Origin: Tipula vernalis
Taxonomy: Eukaryota > Arthropoda > Insecta > Diptera > Tipulidae
Assembly (NCBI GenBank): GCA_958295665.1
Contig: OY282558.1
Span: forward strand, 357,003,053 to 357,067,052
DNA length: 64,000 bases
Reading direction: 5' to 3'
The notes beneath the pieces are model-generated. The model saw only the letters and a list, made by a program, of their open reading frames with translations. It did not search any database and had not been told where the DNA came from. Position 1 is the stretch's first letter; every line of letters starts with the position of its first letter. Made by a program: the position numbers and the translations under genes. Positions 11,005 to 22,852 of the stretch are shown in pieces.

Positions 11005-13235
11005 ATGGCAAAGCAATTTATGGATCTGATATGGGATTACATTGTGTTTATACTTTTTGTAGTAATCTCATCGATTGTGCCACTATGGAGCCGTATACGG
11101 GGTAAAAAAATGAAATCAAAAGCTGATTATGTGTTTGCAACGGGTAAAGTGTCTATGTTTGCGATGATGTTGTCGATAGCACGTGGCACATTGGGTGTAC
11201 GCTCATTTATTGGATATCCTAGTGAATTATTTTATCGTGGTTCAGCTATGTGGGAAACATTGTATGGTATGGTGTCTGCATACCCGGTGGTTACATTTCT
11301 ATTTATACCGGTTTATTTTAGCCTTGGAATTACATCGGTCTATCAGTATTTGGATTTAAGGTAAACAATACGATAATATTTAATATGTCTAAATCGCCGA
11401 CTAAATAATTTATTCTTTTTTGCAGATTCAAAAGCCGCACAGTACGTTGTCTAGCATCCGGAACCTATATAATTCGCTCAGTATTAAATTTAGGTGTAAC
11501 TGTTTTTACACCAAGTGTAGCATTAAACACTATAATCGGCATTCCCTATTGGGCATCCCTATTAATTATAACCGTGATTAGTATTATATTCAATTTACTC
11601 GGTGGATTAAAGGCGGCCATTACAGCGGACGTAATTCAAGGATTAACAATGATTTTTGTATCTCTTGGTGTTATTGTGCAAGGTGCTATCGAATCCGGTG
11701 GTGTGGATAAAATTTATACGCGGCCACGAGATGATGGCCGATTGGATTTTTTTAATTTCACCGGAGACATGACAGTGCGTGTCGATACGTTATCGGCATG
11801 GTTGGGGCAGTTATTCATCTCGATGAGTTTATTTGGATGCCAACAAAATTTTGTACAACGGTATGTCAGCATGAGCTCAATGAAAGAAGTCACCCGAACA
11901 ATGATGTCTAATGTACCCGTAATTATCGTACTCTTCTCGTTGTCGTGGATAGTTGGTATGGGCATTTATGCCACATATGCCGGTTGTGATCCGCTTAATG
12001 CGGGATATATTAAAAAGATGGATGAAATTTTGCCATTCTTCGTCGAAGATAAATTTTCGTATGTGCCTGGAGTGCTAGGGCTGTTTATGGCGAGCTTATT
12101 TAATGGAGCGCTCAGCTTAAACGTATCGAATTTAAATTCATTGGCGACCGTCACATGGGAAGATTTTCTATCAAACTTGCCACACTTCAAGGGTTATACC
12201 GATAAACAGCAGCTAAATGTGATTAAACTTATTGGTTGTATCTTAGCGGTTCTGGTTATGGGAGTTGGTTTTAGTGTTGGACTTCTTTCGGGCGTAATAG
12301 AAAGTGCCATGCTAATGACAAGCGCAACAACAGGTCCTTTATTGGGGGTGTTTTTGTTAGCGATGTGCTTTCCAATGGCTAACTGGAAAGGTGCTTCAAT
12401 TGGGATGATTGTATCACATATTATAGTGCTGTGGGTCACATTTGGCAGCTTCACAGTAGAAAAATCACCAATAGTTATGCTACCAACTTCCATCGAGGTA
12501 ATTAAATATTACTCACTCGATTTTAGTTCATATTTAATGACTTCCGTTTAATTATTATTTTAGCAATGCGCAAACGACACATTTTCGGCAGGCATCTCAA
12601 AACCAAAAACCTCATGGCTACTACAAAATATGCCACTCGAAGTAGGATGGGATATACATAATGCATCCGCATTAATCGCAACAACACCATCACCAGTGCA
12701 CGAACGTGACGTCCTCGAAACAATGTACTCAATCTCGTACATGTACTACAGTTTCATCGGTACTGCAATCACTGTAATTGTTGGAATTATCGTTAGCTAT
12801 TTAACCGCTTCGAAAGAAGATGCCTACGATACAAAATTACTTCATCCGATGGTGGTTAAAATTACAAATTGGATGCCGGGTAAACCACGTTACTACACAA
12901 ATTCCGCAAATGGATTACAACAAAAAACTAAACCAACACTTTCAAAACAAGTACATGACAATATGGCATTCGAGCTGCACAGTGAATTGCCATCCAAAGC
13001 GGTTCGATTTGGTCGTATAAGTAAGTGTCAACTAATCGATAATGCAGTTCCACTAAGTAATACCGATGACATTACGATAGATGTCGCCACGGCACGAAAT
13101 GATAATGCAGGTATTTTATCAAAAACACAAAATGGTTTGAGTAATGGCTTAATAGTTACGAATGGTATAAATGGTGTCCAGACTAGTTTAGAGCGTTATC
13201 GACGTTTAGACGACAATGAAACGATAAAAAGCTGA
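11005..13235 (+). CDS. SLC5-family sodium-coupled solute transporter (three coding exons)
   Basis: Exons are 11005-11360, 11426-12497 and 12564-13235, giving 2100 nt and 699 residues plus stop. Both introns are short (65 and 66 nt) with GT-AG ends, and reading phase is preserved across both junctions. The ATG lies directly after an acceptor (TTCCTTCTAG at 10995-11004), so an untranslated exon lies upstream. About 13 hydrophobic segments fit the SLC5 fold. Family landmarks are GYPSELFYRG, FIPVYFSLGITSVYQYL, LGGLKAAITADVIQG, GCQQNFVQRY and LMTSATTGPLLGVFLLAM. The last exon carries an extracellular loop with two N-glycosylation sequons, a final membrane span and a cytoplasmic tail of about 115 residues. 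It resembles the monocarboxylate/multivitamin branch and its insect relatives. The substrate cannot be read from sequence. No disruption is seen. Confidence 0.95.
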
Positions 13236-14586
13236 TTTTTTTGGTATTTTGTATAGCATAATTCCCTTCTTTAGCTTTAAGCTTATTTTTTATAATTTTA
13301 GACAGTAGATTTCCTTTGTATTTAAACTGTGATTATTTATATAGATATTTTTGTTGTTGTAATTTTAAGATAAAAGTGCCTTAGGTTTATCAGCGCGCGT
13401 TACTTAAAATATTACTTAACCCATTATTATTTTATTGGCACAAGGTACTTATGATTATTAATTTTGACTCAAATAAGTATTTCTTATTTTATTTAAGATA
13501 AGTAAAGCGCCTATTAACATAAAAAAAAAAAAATTGACAATAATTTTTGTGATGTTGAAACAATGTTTGTTTTGTTAGTTTTAATAACTATTACTAATGA
13601 TTGACGAAATATTTTTATTGAACTTTATTTTTTGTACAAATTAAGAAAATAATTTACAATGAGAAATATAATTTAAGAAAATGTTAGAATATTTATTTTT
13701 AATTAATAAGACGTTAGGTGAGTAACGACATTTTTGGGCAATTTAATTACAATGCAATTATATGTGTTTCACATTTTTGCCCAGTTGATTCATAAAACTT
13801 ATTAACAATTATTATTTTAATTAAATATTACGAATGGGGTGGCGATTGTGCTCGATTTGATTCAGTTTCGCTCCCAATCGATTTTTCATGCCTGGAAAAA
13901 TTGGACTATTATTCTTATTTTACTCTTATTGGTTAGTTAAGTTTAAACAAATTTTGCTAATTTTGACACTGGGAAATTTCCCGGTTAACTGTTAACTTGT
14001 ATGTTGCTTGTGCGCGATGAAAAATGTCTGGCATTTTTTTTGTTAATCGCTGCGATTCTTATATGACTATCAGGATCTGGCGACCTAATTAAAATGAGTG
14101 GGAGTTAGATCAGGCGGAATAGAAATGCATTCTACCTTTTAGATTATGCTAACTTAGCAACTAATTAGATTAAACAGATCACGTAGGTGGTTATTTGGAC
14201 CAATGAAGATGTTTTAATTGTGAAGCAGGATTTGTTTGAGTAAACCTCTCATTGGAATAAATTGTTTTAAGGCTAGTCGTTGTGATACAGGCTACAAATG
14301 AACTGACAGAATTACCATGCAGACGAAGCAATGCGAAACGATGAAAATATTTTAAACGATAGTGACTCAAACATGGTAGTAAAAATAATTCTATGTTTTG
14401 TATTTGTAACTATTTTCATCTGGATGAATCAAAATTTATTGGTAAATTTTAGGTATGTATATCAACACTGGCAGGAACTTAACACGTTCTTGTTCTGGCA
14501 GAGCCACCGAAAACTCCGCAAAGTGGTACATAAGGAATCCTGTTTAAAAATGCAACGATAAGGCAAATAAAAAACGTGGTTGTTGC
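13236..14586. other. SLC5 3' untranslated region and downstream spacer
   Basis: AT-rich, without a convincing coding sequence. The first few hundred bases are presumably 3' UTR. A 13-A run lies near 13521. AATAAA hexamers occur near 14255 and 14564, but none could be chosen as the cleavage signal. Parts of 13078-13640 recur in decayed form at 30159-30465. A 76-codon frame at 14331-14561 is unassigned. Confidence 0.45.
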
Positions 14587-14731
14587 TGTTGTATTATCCT
14601 CCTAAATACACGCCTGCATGATGGGAGTGTTCATTGGGAAGAGAGGCAACTGTCAGTAGCATCATTTATCACTACGAATGTACCGCTCGCCACATATAGT
14701 ATTTTAATAAATATGTAATTCATATACAACA
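14587..14731 (+). repeat. 5' LTR of retrotransposon 2
   Basis: Begins TGTTGTATTATCC and ends CAACA, so the ends form a 5-bp inverted repeat (TGTTG/CAACA). AATAAA at 14706-14711 could serve as the polyadenylation signal. The four bases ATTC follow both LTRs, so the true end could be 4 bp further right. No TGG-type tRNA primer site sits directly after it. Confidence 0.92.
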
Positions 14732-14898
14732 ATTCCTTAGTTAATTAATATAATAGACTTAATAAAACATGATGTCAGATGTGGTGAATTGAATTAAAAT
14801 ATTATTCAAGAAATTCAAGAACAAACATTATAAAAGAATATCATAAAAATTTTGAGGTTATATTATTTCATCATCCAGTTTATTAACACCACAGAATA

Positions 14899-15540
14899 AT
14901 GGAAGAGTTCATGGCATACGTTAAAGCACAATCAGCAGTTATGACGAATCTAACTGAACGTATGCAAGCGCTTCAAATGGAGGTTAATAAAGAAAACGCG
15001 GTAACAAATTTGACTTTTACACCTAATCATATTCCATGCGGCCAGCTCCACTGGAAATCGAAAATGGTGATGTTCGAGAAAATTTCGAAATATTTGAAGC
15101 TAACTGGAAAGATTACTGTTTTGCAACGGGAATGAATTTATGGACACCAGAGAAAAATCAACAAAAAGCAAGTATTCTGTTGTCTGCCATTGGTACCAAA
15201 GCGAAAACAAAATATAGTAATTCTGGTTTTAATGATAACGATAAAATGTTCGATGAATTGGTACTAAGAAAGATTCATAAAAGTATTAGTGCAAATTCCA
15301 ATGTAATCTATGACAGATATATGTTCAATACGTGTAATCAATTAGAGCACGAAACATTTGATAATTATTTATGAAGACTAAAAAAATTAGTTAAATTGTG
15401 TGCATATAGTTCCGCCGAAATATCAAACGTATTATTAAGGGATCGGGTAGTTGTTGGTATAAAAAACATTCAGGTAAAAAAGAAATTAATGGAGAAATCT
15501 GATCTTAGCTTAGAACAAGCAATTGACTATGTAAAATAAG
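14899..15540 (+). pseudogene. Gag of retrotransposon 2, broken
   Basis: The ATG at 14899 opens a coiled N-terminal stretch. A frameshift near 15030 moves the capsid-like region into the frame seen at 15036-15374 (NFEIFEANWKDYCFATGM). A TGA at 15372 breaks it, and the same frame continues with RLKKLVKLCAYSSAE and LRDRVVVGIK to a TAA near 15538. The LRDRVV..GI segment is typical of gypsy-type capsid C-terminal domains. Gag would form the particle. Confidence 0.85.
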
Positions 15541-15568
15541 TGAAATCACTCAAAAGAGAGTAACTATT

Positions 15569-15790
15569 ATGACTAGTGACGAAACCAAATCAAGTGTTCC
15601 CGTAAACAAGATAAATAAAACAGAAAAATCGCGTCGGTCATGTAAGACAGCAAAGCAATATTTATTTTGTGGAACTAAACATATATTCGAAAAAAGTGTT
15701 TGTCCCGCTATAGGTCAAACATGCGCAGTGTGTAATTATAAGCACCATTAAGAAGCAGGTTGCAGATTTAAAAAAAGGAAAATCAAAAAT
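15569..15790 (+). pseudogene. Nucleocapsid zinc-knuckle region, retrotransposon 2
   Basis: Encodes CGTKH, CPAIGQTCAVC and HH, the paired CCHC-type knuckles of Mag-like nucleocapsids. The first cysteine of knuckle one is a tyrosine, and a TAA interrupts after KHH near 15750. It would bind the element RNA. Confidence 0.8.
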
Positions 15791-15911
15791 CAAGTTCGAA
15801 TATAAAGACCAATAATGTTAAAGAAATCAAACTTGATGGTGATGCTGACGAAGACGTTAATTTGCAAATATCCAAGATTAATTCATCTAATTTCAAGGGC
15901 AATTTGGGAAA

Positions 15912-16196
15912 GTGTGGAAACACGTTGAGTGCATGCTAGATACAGGTTCCAATTCATGTCTTATTGGATTGTGTCAATTTAAAATTTTAATGAACGGGTC
16001 AAATCTTCAGATACAATCCACTAATCAAGGTCTTGTGGATTTTAATGAAAACCAGATCGAGTCAATTGGAAAGTTTTTTGTTCCATGTAAAATGAGAAAT
16101 AAAAATCATATTATTACATTTCAAATAATTCGACGAGATCACCAGAGCCCCTGTTGTCATCAAATGCGTGTTCAGCATTTAAATTGTACATTATAG
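15912..16196 (+). pseudogene. Aspartic protease (retropepsin) of retrotransposon 2
   Basis: The active-site triad DTG at 15939-15947 sits in CMLDTGSNSCLIGL. A flap-like region and ESIGKFFVPC follow. A stop ends the frame at 16196, before the domain joins RT. It would cleave the Gag-Pol polyprotein. Confidence 0.88.
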
Positions 16197-16199
16197 TTC

Positions 16200-17238
16200 A
16201 AATGTAAAAAACTTTCCGAGTTATAGCAAATCTCCACGTGTCATCGAATCAGTACAAAATTGTGCTAAGACTAATACGGATAATAATATCATATGTCTGG
16301 ATCAGCACATTAATCATACAAACGCGGAACAAATTGTCGAGAAGTACAGCGATATTTTTGAAGAAAATGGTCTAATTCCAGGCGAAGTTGAATTGGAAAT
16401 TGATGAAAATATTTTACCAGTAATTCAGTATGCTCGTCGTATTCCTATTGCCTATCGTAAGCGACTCAAGGAGGAATTGGATAATTTAGTATCGGATGGT
16501 ATCATAGCAAAAGTCAACAAACTTACTGATTGCGTCAGTAACATACTCATTGTGCAAAGGAACAACCCCTTCCGTATTTGTTTAGATCCAATTCCGCTAA
16601 ATGAAGCACTCAAACGGTCCAATTATCAATTCACGACAATCGACGAAATTCTTCCCGAGCTTGGCAAAGCCAGAGTTTTCTCTACATGCGACGCTAAGAA
16701 AGGTTTCTGGCAGATCAAACTAACTGAGTCGAGCAGTGATTAAACATGTTTTTCGACACCGTTTGGTAGATATAAATGGCTTCGCATGCCATTTGGTATA
16801 TGTTCAGCTCCGGAAAATTTTCAGATGATTCGCGACACGATCGAGGAAGCTACATTAGATCATAATCGAAATCTGGAAAACCTATTTATACGGTTGAGAC
16901 AAAATAACTGCAAATTAAATAAAACAAAAATGAGGTTGTGTTAATTTTCTGTAATGTTTTTTGGTCATTTACTTATTATGGATGGTTTACAACCAGATAA
17001 TACGAAAGTAGCAGCAATATCAAATATGAAGTCGCTTTGCAATAAAACTGAGTTGCAAAGATTTATTGGTATGGTGACTTGTTTATCAAGATATATCAAA
17101 AATCTCAGTACACATTTTTCGCCACTAAGAAAATTACTCTTAGAAAGTACACCATGGAGATGGGGAAAGGAAGAAGAAGATGAGTATGTCAAAATTAAAA
17201 CTTTACCATCCGATATAAAAATGTTGGGGTTATTTTGA
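16200..17238 (+). pseudogene. Reverse transcriptase of retrotransposon 2, catalytic motif deleted
   Basis: One frame runs through with TAA interruptions at 16741 and near 16942. Visible motifs in order are KYSDIFEENG, RRIPIAYRKRL, RICLDPIPLN, DEILPELGKARVF, KGFWQIKL, STPFGRYKWLRMPFGI and SAPENFQ. Between the last of these and the LDHNRNLENL segment, the stretch that should hold the YADD/LADD aspartate pair is absent. The deletion keeps the frame. Element 1 still has LADD at the equivalent place. The connection/thumb region follows at 16954-17238 (GHLLIMDGLQPD, RFIGMVTCLSRYI). Confidence 0.9.
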
Positions 17239-17650
17239 CAACACTAAACCAATTACAATTGAATGTGACTCCAGTAGTACCGGATTAGGAGCCGCTATTT
17301 TTCAAAACAATAAAGTAATTGCCTATGCTTCAAGAATACTTACCCCCACTGAACGCAATTATGCACAGATTGAGAAGGAGCTTCTCGCTATAGTGTATGC
17401 TTGCATACGATTCGATCAAATGATTGTTGGTCATGTATCCAACATCAGAACAGACCACAAACCACTTCTTAATATATTCAAGAAGCCGTTATTAAAGTGT
17501 CCTAAGCGTCTAAACTAATGCTTATGACTCTTCAGCGGTATTCCATCGAGGTTGAAGTTATTGAAGGGAAAAATAATATAATCGCCCACGCATTATCAAG
17601 TACGAATTATGACGAAACTCTCTTATCCAGTGGTTACCTCCTACTGTGAA
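17231..17650 (+). pseudogene. RNase H of retrotransposon 2
   Basis: A frame change from RT opens YFDNTKPITIECDSSSTGLG, the start of a Ty3-type RNase H with its catalytic Asp. ASRILTPTERNYAQIEKELL and RTDHKPLL follow, to a TAA at 17516. A small deletion shifts the frame before LQRYSIEVEVIEG and ALSSTN at 17520-17648. It would degrade RNA in the RNA-DNA hybrid. Confidence 0.87.
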
Positions 17651-17872
17651 ACATATAACGAAGTTAAGTGTTTGTGAAATTAGAAATTCTAATATTCAAT
17701 CAAAGCCAGAGCGCATGTTAAAGGTTAAGCTAATAGAATATGTCAAAATTACTAATGGCGACTAGAAAATATCAAGTCAGAAACGGCGAAAGATCGATGT
17801 TTAAAAAAACTAACATCTATTATTGTAAATGGTTGGCCGAAAACAATTCATAAATTACCAGGCGACGTTAAA

Positions 17873-18484
17873 ATGTACCACAAATACAAAAATGAATTAT
17901 CAACGGAAAATGGTGTCATATTCAAAGATGATAGAGTTCTCATACCGTTTAGTCTACGAAAGCTTATGACTAATAAAATTCACGTCAGTCATAATGGTAT
18001 AGAAGCGACATTAAATCTTGCTCGCCAAAATATTTTTTGCCCAGGCATGAGTTCGGAAAACAAGAAAAAAATTAAAGACTGCGATATATGTGTAAAATAT
18101 TGAGATGCACAGGAAAAACCACCTATGAAATCGCATGTCGTTCCTTCATACCCATTCCAATTCATATCAATGGATGTTTAACAAGTAAACTACAAGGATC
18201 GTCAACAAAAAGTTTTAGTGACATTTGATCACTTCTCAGATTTTTTCGAACTAGACCTGTTGAAAGAATTTAGACCAAATTCTATAATTGAAATCTGCAA
18301 AACCAATATTAGCAGACATGGAATACCAGAGAGAGTCTTAACGGATGAGCAAACAAATTTTGTGTGTAAGGAATTTAGTAGTTTTGCATCAAATGGGGAT
18401 TTTATACACATAAATTCAGCACCTCATTACCAGCAAGCTAATGGCAAAGCCGAAGCAGCAGTGAAAATTGCCAAACGAATTTGA
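17873..18484 (+). pseudogene. Integrase of retrotransposon 2, C-terminus lost
   Basis: One frame with a TGA at 18101 and a TAA near 18178. The His/Cys zinc-binding domain (HVSHNGIEATL to DCDICVKY) is followed by the catalytic core: Asp in QFISMDV, Asp in LTDEQTNF and Glu in NGKAEAAVK. All three catalytic residues are present. The frame ends right after the core, so the roughly 150-200 residues of C-terminal tail seen in element 1 (7506-7928) are missing here. Confidence 0.9.
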
Positions 18485-18609
18485 ATTCAAGTAAACCCTT
18501 ATGAAAATTTTATTTTTATTTTGAAGTTTGTAATGTAACGTAACGTAAATTTAATTTTGTTTAATATGATCGCATTAATTTAGAGTTATGAGTTAATATT
18601 TTCAATTTT

Positions 18610-18624
18610 AAAGAAAAGCGAAGA
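18610..18624 (+). other. Polypurine tract of retrotransposon 2
   Basis: AAAGAAAAGCGAAGA, purine except for one C, lies directly against the TGTTG start of the 3' LTR. This is the expected site for plus-strand priming and supports the LTR boundary. Confidence 0.85.
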
Positions 18625-18769
18625 TGTTGTATTATCCTCCTAAATACACGCCTGCATGATGGGAGTGTTCATTGGGAAGAGAGGCAGCTGTCAGTAGCAT
18701 AATTTATCACTACGAGTGTACTACTCGACACAAATAGTATTTTAATAAATATATAATTCATATATAACA
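18625..18769 (+). repeat. 3' LTR of retrotransposon 2
   Basis: 145 bp, the same length as the 5' LTR, with nine substitutions by eye (about 6%). The terminal CAACA has become TAACA. AATAAA is at 18744-18749. No direct repeat flanks the element. Confidence 0.92.
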
Positions 18770-19244
18770 ATTCTTAAATGAGCTACTGCTCAAAATAGAA
18801 TGTGTCAGCATGAGGTGGAAATTGTTTGAAAAAATTTAAGAGGTTTTTATGCCTAATGGAATCAACTTCATTTTTTTTTTTTTGTTTCGATTGCTTTGTT
18901 TACATGTGTGATTTTCCTTTTAATAATAAATTATTTATAAAATACTATAAAAAAATAAATAAATTAAATAAATATAATTGTTTTCCATTCGCGATCTTTT
19001 CAAATTATGTCCAAAATACATACCTTTGCGGACGATAAAACGCATCGGAAATTTTCATGGTTGCTAAAATTTACGGGAGACTCTGATTCATTTTATGTGA
19101 ATCCCCGATTTATTTTCGTGGGATTTCCCGATCGGACTATAAGACGTACTTCGTTCCGTAAGACGCACCCCAATTTTTGGTTGAATTTCAAAGTAAAAAG
19201 GTGCGTCTTATGGTTCGAAAAATACTATATAATTAACATTTTAC
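18770..19244. other. Spacer with inverted repeat beside the heptamer array
   Basis: AT-rich to about 19090, then a less AT-rich part. TAAGACGCACC near 19162-19172 is answered by GGTGCGTCTTA at about 19200-19210, an 11-bp stem with a short loop. TATAAGACG also occurs near 19138. This looks like the end of a small inverted-repeat element from which the microsatellite could have grown, but that is inference. Confidence 0.45.
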
Positions 19245-22200
19245 TATATTTTATATTTTATGTTTTATATTTTATATTTTATATTTTATATTTTATATTT
19301 TATATTTTATATTTTATATTTTATATTTTATATTTTATATTTTATATTTTATATTTTATATTTTATATTTTATATTTTATATTTTATATTTTATATTTTA
19401 TATTTTATATTTTATATTTTATATTTTATATTTTATATTTTATATTTTATATTTTATATTTTATATTTTATATTTTATATTTTATATTTTATATTTTATA
19501 TTTTATATTTTATATTTTATATTTTATATTTTATATTTTATATTTTATATTTTATATTTTATATTTTATATTTTATATTTTATATTTTATATTTTATATT
19601 TTATATTTTATATTTTATATTTTATATTTTATATTTATATTTTATATTTTATATTTTATATTTTATATTTTATATTTTATATTTTATATTTTATATTTTA
19701 TATTTTATATTTTATATTTTATATTTTATATTTTATATTTTATATTTTATATTTTATATTTTATATTTTATATTTTATATTTTATATTTTATATTTATAT
19801 TTTATATTTTATATTTTATATTTTATATTTTATATTTTATATTTTATATTTTATATTTTATATTTTATATTTTATATTTTATATTTTATATTTTATATTT
19901 TATATTTTATATTTTTATTTTATATTTTATATTTTATATTTTATATTTTATATTTATATTTTATATTTTATATTTTATATTTTATATTTTATATTTTATA
20001 TTTTATATTTTATATTTTATATTTTATATTTTATATTTTATATTTTATATTTTATATTTTATATTTTATATTTTATATTTTATATTTTATATTTTATATT
20101 TTATATTTTATATTTTATATTTTATATTTTTTATATTTATATTTTATATTTTATATTTTATATTTTATATTTTATATTTTATATTTTATATTTTATATTT
20201 TATATTTTATATTTTATATTTTATATTTTATATTTTATATTTTATATTTTATATTTTATATTTTATATTTTATATTTTATATTTTATATTTTATATTTTA
20301 TATTTTATATTTTATATTTTATATTTTATATTTATATTTTATATTTTATATTTTATATTTTATATTTTTATATTTTATATTTTATATTTTATATTTTATA
20401 TTTTATATTTTATATTTTATATTTTATATTTTATATTTTATATTTTATATTTTATATTTTATATTTTATATTTTATATTTTATATTTTATATTTATTTTA
20501 TATTTATATTTTATATTTTATATTTTATATTTTATATTTTATATTTTATATTTTATATTTTATATTTTATATTTTATATTTTATATTTTATATTTTATAT
20601 TTTATATTTTATATTTTATATTTTATATTTTATATTTTATATTTTATATTTTATATTTTATATTTTATATTTTATATTTTATATTTTATATTTTATATTT
20701 TATATTTTATATTTTATATTTTATATTTTATATTTTATATTTTATATTTTATATTTTATATTTTATATTTTATATTTTATATTTTATATTTTATATTTTA
20801 TATTTTATATTTTATATTTTATATTTATATTTTATATTTTATATTTTATATTTATATTTTATATTTTATATTTTATATTTTATATTTTATATTTTATATT
20901 TTATATTTTATATTTTATATTTTATATTTTATATTTTATATTTTATATTTTATATTTTATATTTTATATTTTATATTTTATATTTTATATTTTATATTTT
21001 ATATTTTATATTTTATATTTTATATTTTATATTTTATATTTTATATTTTATATTTTATATTTTATATTTTATATTTTATATTTTATATTTTATATTTTAT
21101 ATTTTATATTTTATATTTTATATTTTATATTTTATATTTTATATTTTATATTTTATATTTATATTTTATATTTTATATTTTATATTTTATATTTTATATT
21201 TTATATTTTATATTTTATATTTTTATATTTTATATTTTATATTTATATTTTATATTTTATATTTTATATTTTATATTTTATATTTTATATTTTATATTTT
21301 ATATTTTATATTTTATATTTTATATTTTATATTTTATATTTTATATTTATATTTTATATTTTATATTTTATATTTTATATTTATATTTTATATTTTATAT
21401 TTTATATTTTATATTTTATATTTTATATTTTATATTTTATATTTTATATTTTATATTTTATATTTTATATTTTATATTTTATATTTTATATTTTATATTT
21501 TATATTTTATATTTTATATTTTATATTTTATATTTTATATTTTATATTTTATATTTTATATTTTATATTTATATTTTATATTTTATATTTTATATTTTAT
21601 ATTTTATATTTTATATTTTATATTTATATTTTATATTTTATATTTTATATTTTATATTTTATATTTATATTTTATATTTTATATTTTATATTTTATATTT
21701 TATATTTTATATTTTATATTTTATATTTTATATTTTATATTTTATATTTTATATTTTATATTTTATATTTTATATTTTATATTTTATATTTTATATTTTA
21801 TATTTTATATTTTATATTTTATATTTTATATTTTATATTTTATATTTTATATTTTATATTTTATATTTTATATTTTATATTTTATATTTTATATTTTATA
21901 TTTTATATTTTATATTTTATATTTTATATTTTATATTTTATATTTTATATTTTATATTTTATATTTTATATTTTATATTTTATATTTTATATTTTATATT
22001 TTATATTTATATTTTATATTTTATATTTTATATTTTATATTTTATATTTTATATTTTATATTTTATATTTTATATTTTATATTTTTATATTTTATATTTT
22101 ATATTTTATATTTTATATTTTATATTTTATATTTTATATTTTATATTTTATATTTTTATATTTTATATTTTATATTTTATATTTTATATTTTATATTTTA

Positions 22201-22452
22201 TATTTTATATTTTATATTTTATATTTTATATTTTATATTTTATTTTATATTTTATATTTTATATTTTATATTTTATATTTTATATTTATATTTTATATTT
22301 TATATTTTATATTTTATATTTTATATTTTATATTTTATATTTTTATATTTTATATTTTATATTTTATATTTTATATTTTATATTTTATATTTTATATTTT
22401 ATATTTTATATTTTATATTTTATTTTATATTTTATATTTTATATTTTATATT
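19245..22452 (+). repeat. Giant ATATTTT heptamer array
   Basis: About 3.2 kb and roughly 450 copies of a 7-bp unit, interrupted only by occasional 6- and 8-bp variants. The + strand contains no TAA, TAG or TGA, so all three frames stay open regardless of indels. The apparent proteins of more than 1000 residues made of YILYFIF repeats are artefacts. There is no initiation context or coding signature. Confidence 0.97.
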
Positions 22453-22852
22453 AATAATAAATGAATTTATATTTTATATTTTATATATTTTATATATTTT
22501 ATATATTTTATATATTTTATATATTTTATATATTTTATATATTTTATATATTTTATGTATTTTATATATTTTATATATTTTATATATTTTATATATTTTA
22601 TATATTTTATATATTTTATATATTTTATATATTTTATATATTTTATATATTTTATATATTTTATATATTTTATATATTTTATATATTTTATATATTTTAT
22701 ATATTTTATATATTTTATATATTTTATATATTTTATATATTTTATATATTTTATATTTTATATTTTATATTTTATATTTTATATTTTATATTTTATATTT
22801 TATATTTTATATTTTATATTTTATATTTTATATTTTATACTTTATATTTTAT
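22453..22852 (+). repeat. Nonamer (ATATATTTT) block within the AT array
   Basis: After a 12-bp interruption (AATAATAAATGA), the repeat unit switches from 7 to 9 bp for about 270 bp (22480-22753). It then returns to the heptamer until 22852. The 9-bp period translates as YFI repeats, again an artefact. One G interrupts at about 22556. Confidence 0.93.

Larger units (their letters stand above)
14587..18769 (+). mobile_element. Mag-like Ty3/gypsy retrotransposon 2 with both LTRs
   Basis: A 4.18-kb element bounded by two 145-bp LTRs that differ at nine positions by my count. Inside are Gag, zinc-knuckle, protease, RT, RNase H and integrase remnants in order, then a polypurine tract. There is no env gene. 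The very short LTRs, the CPAIGQTC-type knuckle and the RT motif RICLDPIPLN point to the Mag lineage. It is non-autonomous: nonsense codons, frameshifts, deletion of the RT catalytic motif and loss of the integrase C-terminus. No flanking target duplication was recognised. It lies 1.35 kb downstream of the SLC5 stop codon, in the same orientation. It is related to, but clearly diverged from, the element at 4345-7928. Confidence 0.93.

Noticed and set aside
11714..12742. Minus-strand open frames opposite the SLC5 exons
   Set aside because: They are shadows of the spliced gene on the other strand and have no family features of their own.
14331..14561. 76-codon frame between SLC5 and the LTR element, with an internal donor-like GTATGT
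   Set aside because: Hydrophobic stretch only. No acceptor, partner exon or family match.
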